DNA of 64,000 bases from Tritrichomonas musculus (taxonomy: Eukaryota; Parabasalia; Tritrichomonadida; Tritrichomonadidae), in NCBI GenBank assembly GCA_039105265.1, contig JAPFFF010000021.1:1240001-1304000 (forward strand), in the 5' to 3' direction. Shown here piece after piece: positions 19,520 through 28,252 of this stretch (positions are counted from its first letter, which is position 1; each line of letters begins with the position of its first letter). Under the pieces are notes generated by a model. That model saw only the letters and a list, made by a program, of their open reading frames with translations. It did no database searches and was not told the DNA's origin. Position numbers and translations under genes: made by a program.

Positions 19520-22429
19520 ATGAATCAATCTCTCATTTCGTCAGTTGAAGCTCAATGTGGAATTACAGCAAAACCTGCAAAAAATCTAGATCTTTATGAA
19601 GATGAAAATAGTCAAATAGATCAAGATTCTCCTAAAACTAAAGATCAATTTTTTGTTCGAATTGATAATTTATATGTATCAATAACAGACAAATCAAAGT
19701 GGATTGGTGAATTGTTTTTGCCATCATATACAGGATTTGAGCAATGTCAAGATAATGTACGAAAATTCAAATTTTTATTTCGTGTACGTGATTCTGTTGG
19801 TTATGACGTTGAGATTAGGCCTCCTGAAAGGTTACGAAAACGTTTTTTGAATACAATAAACAGTATAAATAATATAATTGAAAATGTTAAGATTCAAAGT
19901 CAATCTTTAGCGCAAACATCAAAAAAATTTGAATGTAACATTCCATACAAAGATAAAAATTACAAAAAAGTCATTGTTTGTTTTGAGAATAATTATTTAA
20001 ATATAGTTTATGATGAAAAGTCACCAACTCAACAAATTTTCCTTGATCAAATTGATCTTTCTGAACCAAACGTTTATGTTGATGGATTTTCTGGTTTGCT
20101 TAAGCAATCAGCCTACCCCACTGTATTTATCTATACAAGTAATCAATTAAGGCAAACCCTTGAGTTTGCTGAAGGACGTGAAATGGATGCGCAAGAACTT
20201 ATGAGATTGATATTTCAAAGTTGTGCTCGATATTGTGATAGCTCACATCATTTTTTAATTAAGCATGATTTGGAAAAAAATGATGATAATGCAAAAACAG
20301 ATGATCAATCAAAATCGGAAACTAGTTTAAATAAGAAATATGATTTTATAGGAATCGATGAGTTTCATGAAGAGCCAAAGTATACAAAATATCCTCAAGG
20401 AATGAGGAAAACGATGAAGAAAAGCTTTAAAAATCAAGGAAAAATTAGCAACTTTCATTTTGAGCAAGGTAAAAACAATCTAAAACAATTGCATGCTGAG
20501 CAAAGTTTAAAGCATCAGCAAAAACAAGAATCTCAACGACAGCAAAAGCAAGAATCAGTGCTACCATCAGAACAAACTTCAGGACAAATAAAAGAAACCC
20601 AATCTCAAACACAATCAACTGAAAACCTGGTTTTGAGTTCGCCAAGCCGAATGCATGGATCTACATCTCAATCGCAATTGAGTGATGGCATTGAAAATAA
20701 GAATAACGAAAAACCTAAACCAAGATTTCTATCGCCATCTCAAAAACCAGTGAAACTAAGCTTGTCTCAACCAGTTATAAAGACTCCTTCGCCACCACAG
20801 TCAAAACAAAAATCGCAAGATTTAGTAAAGTCGCCAAGTCAGCAACAAAAAGTGCCATTCTCAAAAATTCAATTTTCGCGGCAGCATCTAAAGTCACCAA
20901 TATCGCCAGGTCAGCAAATATCACAGCGAAGTCAAATAACTAGCCCCATTCTAATCTCTGAAGAGCATAAGCAAGAAAATAAAGATGAAAACAAATACGA
21001 AATGATGAAAATGACTAAAGAAGACCTAGAAGGCCTTAGAATAATTACAAAATCATATTTAATGATTAATTACCGTAAAATTTATTTTGATAGTAGTAAA
21101 TTAAAAATTGAAATAAATAATTCAGATCAAACCAAACCTTTTTCTCCCAAAAAAAAAGATAATACTTCTTCTGATGAAAGAAAAGATAAAGCTTATTCTG
21201 ATGAACAAAATGATCAGGAATTAATTAATAGAATTAAGAATTTTCTAGAACAAATTCCTGGAGATGAAATAAAGTATAGAGAACATTTTAAAAGATTAAA
21301 ATTAATGATGTTAAAAAAGGAAGCAGAAAACAAAGATGATTCTGTCAAAATTACTAATAATTATGATTATGATTCTGATGGTGATAAAGGTGATGATGAA
21401 TATGAAGATCAATATAATAGTGATTCTTTCAAATCAGATAGAAATAGCAATAATGATAATAGCAATAATGATAATAGCAATAATGATAATAACAATAATG
21501 ATAATAATAATGATAATAATAATGATAATAATAATGATAATAATAATGATAATAATAATGATAATAATAATGATAATAATAATGATAATAATAATGATAA
21601 TAATAATGATAATAATAATGATAATAATAATGATAATAATAATGATAATAATAATGATAATAATAATGATAATAATAATGATAATAATAATGATAATAAT
21701 AATGATAATAATAATGATAATAATAATGATAATAATAATGATAATAATAATGATAATAATAATGATAATAATAATGATAATAATAATGATAATAATAATG
21801 ATAATAATAATGATAATAATAATGATAATAATAATGATAATAATAATGATAATAATAATGATAACAATAATGATTTTAGCAATAATAATAATAATAATTT
21901 CCAAAAAATTCAAAATATTCAAGAAAATAATTTTCCATCTACAAGGATTGGTGTTTATACAACTGTAAATGATGATTATACTGATGATGATGATGATGAT
22001 GATGTTCAGTTAAGTGATTTTGAAAATAAAATTAGCTTAAGTGAAATTATAGAAGATTTAGAAAAAAGCAATAAAGGTGATAAAGGTGATAAACTCATAT
22101 TGCATCTATGTAAAGAAATTTCTAATAAAAATGATAATGATAAAGATATTGATATTGATTGCGAGATCTTAAAAGCAATATTAAAGATAGTTGTCACCTC
22201 ATCAAGTGATGATCATCTCACAGAACTTTTTATTCTTTCTTATGAGAATGATCATTTATTTTATCTTTTCTCTGTGATTTTCGGTATTTGTTGTAAGCCT
22301 CCTTTTCAAATTAGAGAATTTAAAAAAGATTTAGAAGGTACATTGTTTGTCGATGATAATATTCTGCATAAAATTCTTGAAATTATGTGTCAGGACTCAG
22401 AACCAATCAATAATAGTATTTTTTTTTAA
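19520..22429 (+). CDS. Large low-complexity protein with a long NDNN repeat, function unknown
   Basis: A 969-residue protein I cannot assign. The N-terminal ~240 residues look like a folded domain, possibly PH-like (RVRDSVGYDVEIRPPERLRKRF; AEGREMDAQELMRLIFQSCARYC ending in a helix). A Gln/Ser/Pro-rich linker covers about residues 310-490, with recurring SPSQ and SPQQ motifs. An acidic/Lys-rich region follows. Then a near-perfect (NDNN)n tract runs from about residue 640 to 785. The last ~170 residues again look folded and helical (LKAILKIVVTSSSDDHLTELFILSYENDHLFYLFSVIFGI), somewhat like an armadillo/formin-type or SMEK-type fragment. The N-terminal PH-like plus C-terminal helical order recalls SMEK/PP4R3, but this is only a suggestion. 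Confidence 0.7.
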   Translation: MNQSLISSVEAQCGITAKPAKNLDLYEDENSQIDQDSPKTKDQFFVRIDNLYVSITDKSKWIGELFLPSYTGFEQCQDNVRKFKFLFRVRDSVGYDVEIRPPERLRKRFLNTINSINNIIENVKIQSQSLAQTSKKFECNIPYKDKNYKKVIVCFENNYLNIVYDEKSPTQQIFLDQIDLSEPNVYVDGFSGLLKQSAYPTVFIYTSNQLRQTLEFAEGREMDAQELMRLIFQSCARYCDSSHHFLIKHDLEKNDDNAKTDDQSKSETSLNKKYDFIGIDEFHEEPKYTKYPQGMRKTMKKSFKNQGKISNFHFEQGKNNLKQLHAEQSLKHQQKQESQRQQKQESVLPSEQTSGQIKETQSQTQSTENLVLSSPSRMHGSTSQSQLSDGIENKNNEKPKPRFLSPSQKPVKLSLSQPVIKTPSPPQSKQKSQDLVKSPSQQQKVPFSKIQFSRQHLKSPISPGQQISQRSQITSPILISEEHKQENKDENKYEMMKMTKEDLEGLRIITKSYLMINYRKIYFDSSKLKIEINNSDQTKPFSPKKKDNTSSDERKDKAYSDEQNDQELINRIKNFLEQIPGDEIKYREHFKRLKLMMLKKEAENKDDSVKITNNYDYDSDGDKGDDEYEDQYNSDSFKSDRNSNNDNSNNDNSNNDNNNNDNNNDNNNDNNNDNNNDNNNDNNNDNNNDNNNDNNNDNNNDNNNDNNNDNNNDNNNDNNNDNNNDNNNDNNNDNNNDNNNDNNNDNNNDNNNDNNNDNNNDNNNDNNNDNNNDNNNDNNNDNNNDFSNNNNNNFQKIQNIQENNFPSTRIGVYTTVNDDYTDDDDDDDVQLSDFENKISLSEIIEDLEKSNKGDKGDKLILHLCKEISNKNDNDKDIDIDCEILKAILKIVVTSSSDDHLTELFILSYENDHLFYLFSVIFGICCKPPFQIREFKKDLEGTLFVDDNILHKILEIMCQDSEPINNSIFF
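21494..21863 (+). repeat. 12-bp coding minisatellite (AATAATGATAAT)n
   Basis: About 31 near-perfect tandem copies of a 12-base unit inside the NDNN-repeat gene, preceded by variant copies containing AGC (Ser) from about 21446 and followed by one AAC variant. Because the period is four codons, unit gain or loss keeps the frame, and all six frames stay open, producing spurious antisense reading frames. Purity suggests recent expansion. Confidence 0.95.
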
Positions 22430-22855
22430 TTATGTTAACTATCAAGCTTTTGACTAGATTAATAAATCTTTAATCTTATTTGATGATATTGGATTTGGCC
22501 AATCTAATATTATCAAGTTGACCAATAGAAAATAAATGATGAAGTCATATTATAGACTTTGCCTTCATGAAAAAGAACAAAGTATAGAATATTCAATATT
22601 TTATTTATATCTATGTATTATATGTAAGCATGCGTTATTTTTAATAAACATGTTAAATATCATATTAAGATATTTATCCAAATATCTTTTTGAGATAAAA
22701 ATATTTATTAGTTCGATTCTCTTGATCGAAAGAAAGAGCAAAATAAAAAAACTTATTTTTTGCTCATGATGAATAATTATTTCGATTTAAAAAAAAAACA
22801 AGAAACTTGCGATGCCGTTTATAAACTATGATTTTTTAAAAAAAATACAAATTAA
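22430..22855. other. Intergenic stretch before the Polinton remnants
   Basis: AT-rich and without a convincing gene. A 77-codon open frame (22536-22769) is composed of Leu/Ile/Lys/Tyr typical of random AT-rich DNA. Its right part, from roughly 22780, may already belong to the Polinton remnant; no terminal repeat is seen to fix the boundary. Confidence 0.5.
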
Positions 22856-23062
22856 GGGCCTCAATATTGAATAAACTCGTAGACTAATTGAATAAGTAGA
22901 TTATCACCAATGAATTTGCTAGCTTTACCAACACCAGATTTAAAAGTATTCCATGCATTATTTAGAAAATTTACTCATAAATCCGCCTCCTGATTTTTGT
23001 GTAGGAGGTACTATTCCTTCCAAACTTTTTTCTTGTAAATCGCTCATTTAAAGTCAATAAAA

Positions 23063-23920
23063 CTAGCTTTCAAAGTAATATTTGTTGGCCGTTATAATGC
23101 AAATAAATTTATCGTGAGGTTCTCTATGCTGTAAATATTCTTTTACAGTCTTCTTGATATTAAGGTTGTTATTTGTTTGTTGAAGCAAAGATGTAAAATC
23201 TTCTTCTGAGTATCCACTATAACATAGCAAATCTGTAGCCAATCTCTTTGCGTTTATGTGGACGAATCGAATTGTTTGGATAGCCATAATACAAGTAATA
23301 TTATAGTGTCTCGTTTTGGTCAGTAGTCTTAAGAATTCAGTATTGTTATGTGTTAATAAATCACTTCCTGCACAGTCATCTAATATTATTAGTGTGTTGT
23401 ATGGATATGATGAGGTTTGATATTTTACTAGCTTGTTTGCTATATATACTATTCTATCATCTATTTCTTGAAGGGAGTGCTTATTTATTAGTCTCTGCAT
23501 TTCTTCATTTGTCTCTTTCATCATTGATAGAACATTTTTTACCATTGCATAATATTTTATCTTTCTCTTTAGATGCTTCTTTAGGTAATCCATTAATTCT
23601 GCTTCGTTAAGATATACTATTGGTGTCTTTACATTTTTACTCATCGATTCTGAAGTTTTGTCCATTTTACCGCTTGTTGAGCAGAAGATAATTTTTTGGT
23701 AGTATGGATGCTTAAATAATCTCTCTGTGATTATAATGTGTTTCCATATCCAATAACTCTTTCCTGCACCTGGTTTGCCTATAAGAAAATAGATACCATT
23801 AGTGCTAAATGGATATGAAGGGTGTAATGGTTTCATTAACGCGGCTTCTATTTCTTTCTGGTTTTTCTTCATTGTCTTTTGGATTAGTGATTCCACTTCT
23901 TTCATTATTTGTTTAGACAT
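23063..23920 (-). CDS. Polinton packaging ATPase (A32-like), element A
   Basis: A 285-residue P-loop ATPase of the HerA/FtsK superfamily, the type that in related viruses drives DNA into capsids. The Walker A motif is in IGKPGAGKSYW and Walker B in TLIILDDCAG, with a sensor-like region near MAIQTIRFVH. The frame is uninterrupted, but the element around it is broken, so activity is not implied. Codon and base use is more AT-rich than in the neighbouring element B ATPase, and the two proteins are clearly different in sequence. Confidence 0.85.
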   Translation of the reverse strand: MSKQIMKEVESLIQKTMKKNQKEIEAALMKPLHPSYPFSTNGIYFLIGKPGAGKSYWIWKHIIITERLFKHPYYQKIIFCSTSGKMDKTSESMSKNVKTPIVYLNEAELMDYLKKHLKRKIKYYAMVKNVLSMMKETNEEMQRLINKHSLQEIDDRIVYIANKLVKYQTSSYPYNTLIILDDCAGSDLLTHNNTEFLRLLTKTRHYNITCIMAIQTIRFVHINAKRLATDLLCYSGYSEEDFTSLLQQTNNNLNIKKTVKEYLQHREPHDKFICIITANKYYFES

Positions 23921-23930
23921 TTATTTGTGG

Positions 23931-24800
23931 TTAAATCCATTTGCGTATTCCATTTGGAATATTTTTTTGTTTTGACCAGTAATCCATCTCAAGATTAGAT
24001 AATTTAGTTGGTGCTCCCTCTCGTAAATTTTTAGCTGGAATTACATCTTCTGTTCCCTCGCTATATTTTATTTTATATTTATTCTTAGCTGCATCATCAG
24101 ATATAATTTTCTCCTCAATTCCTCTCTTGCCTCCCTTCAGTGTTTGAGCGATATTTTTATTTTGTGTTTTTATCAATCTGTATCCAGGTAATTTATCTAT
24201 TGATTCATCTTTGGACTTAACTCTAAATTGGTTGCCAGCCTTAGAATCAACTATATGCTTCCTTGCTGACTCTATTTCTGCGCTTCAAAAATGGTTCCTT
24301 CGCTTGTATAATTCTAACTCTATCATTTGGTTTAAAGTCATAGGGATTATTTTGTGATTTGGTTTTTACATATTCTTTTTCATCTTTCTCTGTCATTTCA
24401 TTTGGTATTTTATAGTCAAGAGATTTATAGGGAGAATTGTTGTATGAGTCTATTAAATTATCCATCTCTTGTTCATTAATGTATCTATTCTCACCTACCA
24501 TATCTCTTATTGTTCTCATGAATCTATTTATAATGTCTAGCACATTATGGTTATTGTCTTCTGTTGTATTGTATATTATATCATTTGATTTCATCAGTTG
24601 CAATACAACGTTGACAAATAAGCTGCATCTTGGTCTGATGTTATAGAATAAACATCTGGTTCTTCTTCAAAAAATTTGTTAAGAGCCTTTGCTACTTCTT
24701 TTGCACCCTTCCCTTTCATTGGATAACAGTATGCTTTTCTTGTGTTAATGTTAATTAACACCAAATAATTTAATCCATCCTTGGTTTTGTCATATATCGA
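23931..24800 (-). pseudogene. Polinton integrase remnant, element A
   Basis: Retroviral-type (DDE) integrase of a Polinton. Recognisable pieces on the minus strand include core sequence with KDGLNYLVLINVNTRKAYC, the stretch IDSYNNSPYKSLDYKIPNEM typical of the end of the catalytic core, and a C-terminal chromodomain-like part (KYKIKYSEGTEDVIPAKNL). The gene is broken, with a few breaks. It lies just upstream of the element A ATPase on the same strand, the arrangement expected for one element. Confidence 0.8.
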
Positions 24801-24839
24801 TACTGATGAATATTAACGTCGTAATCAGAAGAGAATTGA

Positions 24840-27057
24840 TGATGAATTCTTTAATGATTTACGTTCACACTAATTTCATTAATGAAATTAGTGAGAAATA
24901 TGCTCAGTAAGAAATTCACCAATAATATTAATAAAGAGAGTTCTCAGATAAAAACATCGAAAGTGAATTATCGAAAGATGCTCGATAAACTCATTACTGT
25001 GAGACCTATACTTCCACCAGATGAAATGCTTGAGTTGAAACCATATTCGATACAACTTTTCGAAATGAATAATGAAGATTTAATCGATTATTTCAAGACT
25101 TTCGGGCATGACTTCAAGAGTAAGAGCGATGAGTACCTCACCATCAACGAACCTAACGATGAATATAAAGCTCTTGCTGCGTTTCGTAATAAGAAATATC
25201 ATGGAACTCACGTCGAAAACAAGATTTTGAAGAAGAATCCCATCGCTGTATACTACTTGAATGAGATTCATAAGCTTGAAGATATCTTCAATTACCTCGA
25301 AAAGACTGTATATTAGAATGAGCGTAAACCTTTTAAGATAACATTTAATCTCAGTGATGTATTCGAAACTCCTAAAAAAATCGGCGATTTCATTACTGAA
25401 TACACATATGAAGAGCGTGAGAAAAACACCATAAAATATAATAACGATAACAACATCCCCATTCTGATTCAGTTAAACGATGAACTCAATAGAGTGATGT
25501 ATTATATCGAATCTGTGCTCTTTAATTACTCAACAACTGAATCGAATGTGAAACTCATCTACGTTACATCAATTTCTTTCACGATATCGAGATTAGTTAA
25601 GGTAACAGGTAAGGTGAATTTACCTAAAGAATTAATTGTATTGAATATGATAATTACTGATAACGATGATGATGGATTATGTTGGTTTCGATTCTTGAGT
25701 ATCTGTTTGGATCTTTTGTTTGGGAATACAAAGAAGTATGATCTCACTAAACGTACTTCAGCTGCGAGAAAGCTTCTATATATGGATAACGGAGTATCAT
25801 ACTCAACGAAACCCACTAAAGCTGTGAAATCGATTATCTATTCATTCAAGAGTATGTCGTTAGAAGAGATGAAAGAATCCGCTATGAAGAATCACATTAA
25901 CGTTACGATATTCAAGAACTGTGGCATGACGAAGTGAATGAAAATACATATAACGCTCTCCTATATTTCAATGGTATGGTGTGTCACATCATATATATCA
26001 TTAATGCTGAGAAATTAACGAATATCTTCATCTGCACCAAGTGTAAATCATATGTCGTAAGAGATGAGAATCGACATGGTAGTGAACGAATGAAGAAACA
26101 CATAGCTCATTGTGACGGTAAATTCAATAAGAAATACATTCCGGAACGTATCTGTGAGCCCTACTGTCTCAACATCCTTTATCACCCTGTTTATGAATAT
26201 TGCTTAGCTCATGATCTCGAGTGGAAACCTCAGAAATTATATATGACTTATGACTTCGAAACAATGGAACATGGAGTTGATATCAAATCAGGTGAATCGA
26301 CTGTGATTAATAGAGAATTGATTACTTTATCCGTAAGCTGTTGTGTGAAATCTTCATCATCTGCATTTACGAAACACTTCGATGAAAGAGATGCTTACTT
26401 CATTCCTGAGTGGATTAAATTCGTGTTTAAACAATCTATTGAAATCGTTGAAAATAAAGTGAAATTCATGCGTCAGATGATACACATTGACGATATTGAT
26501 ATACTTAATAAACTCGATAGAAATCTAAATACAATTACTGTTTTCGGATATAACTCAGCGCGTTTCGATAGTAATCTCTTTAAAGAATACCTCAATTACG
26601 AGTATGGTGATATGAAGTGGAACGTCGATAACACATCATTAATAGGTTCCCCATCAGCGATGAATCAATTCATCATCACGTGGAGTATTTATGGTTTACG
26701 ATTTATTGATGCTCAGAGTTTCGTTAGTGGTGGATCGTTAAAACAATTCGGTATCGACTTTGGAGGTGCGAGTAATTCCGTTTAAGGTGTATTCCCTTAC
26801 GAAGCTGTGAATAGCGATAACTTCAATGATGTACTCTAGAAATCAGAACCCTTCAGTCATGATGATTTCAATAGTTATCTCAATCAGAAGAATCCATTAA
26901 CGAATGAAGAATACAATATCTACCTTGATGATTCAAAGAATTTCGAAAATCGATGGGATTATCTGTTGAGTTATAACGATAATGATGTTGAGATGATGAT
27001 TAAACCTATCGATAAATTAGTTGAAATGAATATTCAGTATGGAATCGATTTATTATA
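24840..27057 (+). pseudogene. Polinton protein-primed DNA polymerase B remnant, element B
   Basis: Remnant of the family-B polymerase of a Polinton. Visible parts are a helical N-terminal region, a Cys/His zinc-finger-like segment (CTKCKSYVV...HIAHCDGKF), and the 3'-5' exonuclease motifs: YDFETME, YNSARFDSNLF and a late YNDNDVEMM. These are the family's Exo I, II and III blocks in the right order. The gene is broken, with several breaks, and is a fossil. Confidence 0.8.
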
Positions 27058-27913
27058 ACTGAATGAATGTTTCACCACCATCAATATCTTGAATTACGAG
27101 ATATGGATGAGAGTCGGGATACTCATTCTTAAACGACATGATATTCTCATATTTTTCATAAAAATCATCGAAACAGAGGTTAGGAGCTGATTGACTATAG
27201 ATATATCGCAACTGTTGTTTATTGAAGCATGGGAATATGAATAACGTAGTGATTTCGTTTTTGATATGAGGCTTGAGTCCATTCCATCCCTGAATCAAGA
27301 GAAAGAATGTCATATTCGTATGTCGACAACGACGTAATAACTGCGAGAAATATGATGATTCATTCGTGAAGAGTTTATTGTTACTGATATCATCAAACAA
27401 CAAAAGTGTATGAAGATACTTTTTATCGAAATCATCAATGTGTAATGTATTGAATAACCCCTCAATATCGCTCTTCGTGATGTTTAATTGTGGATCGTTG
27501 AGCATGTTTTCGAGATGATTATTCTTAATGGAGTAATACTCATTCTTCGATTTAATGATTTTCTCTATAGTTTTCTCAGCATCGGATTCACTCACAGTTA
27601 TTATCGGTAATCGAGATTCTATTAAAGATTTCAACGCTAAGAAAGATCTGTCACTTTCATTACCATCTTTAGAAACATAAACGAGTAGATGGTGAGTATT
27701 CATTAACGATATTTTCATCACCTCTTCCTGAGTTATCACCGTCTTCCCCTGCCCCTGTTTACCAATGATTACATTAACTGAATTGTATCTTACGTTAATC
27801 TCAGGATGTATCTTATCGATGAAGGCTCCACTCATATCTTTCTTCTTACTCGTTAATACCTCATTCACTTTATTTTTAACGATATCGTTTAACGATATAT
27901 TCTCAAGTATCAT
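27053..27913 (-). CDS. Polinton packaging ATPase (A32-like), element B
   Basis: A 286-residue P-loop ATPase with Walker A in IIGKQGQGKTVIT and Walker B in TLLLFDDISNNKL, same superfamily and nearly the same length as the ATPase of element A. Sequence outside the motifs is very different, which shows that two Polinton lineages are present. The frame is open throughout. It ends convergently against the polymerase remnant with a few bases of overlap. Confidence 0.85.
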   Translation of the reverse strand: MILENISLNDIVKNKVNEVLTSKKKDMSGAFIDKIHPEINVRYNSVNVIIGKQGQGKTVITQEEVMKISLMNTHHLLVYVSKDGNESDRSFLALKSLIESRLPIITVSESDAEKTIEKIIKSKNEYYSIKNNHLENMLNDPQLNITKSDIEGLFNTLHIDDFDKKYLHTLLLFDDISNNKLFTNESSYFSQLLRRCRHTNMTFFLLIQGWNGLKPHIKNEITTLFIFPCFNKQQLRYIYSQSAPNLCFDDFYEKYENIMSFKNEYPDSHPYLVIQDIDGGETFIQL

Positions 27914-28252
27914 GTTTATGAGATGTAAAAATATATATCACAACAGCATCATTCGTATCCCACTTACTCTTCAGCGTTTTGTGGAGCGAATTTGGTCTCC
28001 CAAAAAGTGGTGTATTTATAAGCGATTGCCCAAAAACGGGCAATAGAAAATAATTTGAATTTTAAAAAGTGCGAATATGTTTTTCTGTTTAAATTTAGTT
28101 TTGGTTGAACTTTTTTGGTGGTACTTCTGTTCGTTACCATAAAAAAGTTGAAGTATGAAATTATATACTCATTTCGAATAATCATCTCGTTAATATCGAT
28201 ATGTAAAAATATGAGTATTTTTGATATTAAATAAAATTAATTTTAATATAAT

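Larger units (their letters stand above)
22860..24810 (-). mobile_element. Polinton/Maverick fossil A
   Basis: Remains of a Polinton (Maverick), a virus-like self-replicating DNA element abundant in trichomonad genomes. Parts on the minus strand, in transcription order, are a retroviral-type integrase with a chromodomain-like tail (about 23931-24800), an A32/FtsK-HerA-type packaging ATPase (23063-23920), and the start of a small unassigned frame (about 22860-23047) that could be a minor structural protein. The element is broken and incomplete, with roughly three or more breaks in the integrase area. No terminal inverted repeats or target duplication were found. The intact ATPase frame suggests moderate age. 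Its right edge abuts a second, different Polinton remnant. Confidence 0.8.
24840..28000. mobile_element. Polinton/Maverick fossil B
   Basis: Remains of a second Polinton, different from the adjacent element A. Parts are a protein-primed family-B DNA polymerase remnant on the plus strand (about 24840-27057) and an A32-like packaging ATPase on the minus strand (27053-27913); the two converge tail to tail. G+C content and codon choice (many CGA, AAC, TTC and ATC codons) are higher and visibly unlike element A and the host genes. The element is broken, with several breaks in the polymerase part. No terminal repeat was found. The right edge lies somewhere between about 27915 and 28200, close to the 3' end of the PRP2-like helicase gene. 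Confidence 0.8.

Noticed and set aside
21409-21968. Long alternative and antisense frames (poly-Ile/Met, poly-Leu/Ser) over the NDNN repeat
   Set aside because: By-products of the 12-base repeat, which leaves all frames open.
22536-22769. 77-codon plus-strand open frame
   Set aside because: Composition is Leu/Ile/Lys/Tyr/Ser as expected from random AT-rich DNA; no domain, no initiator motif.
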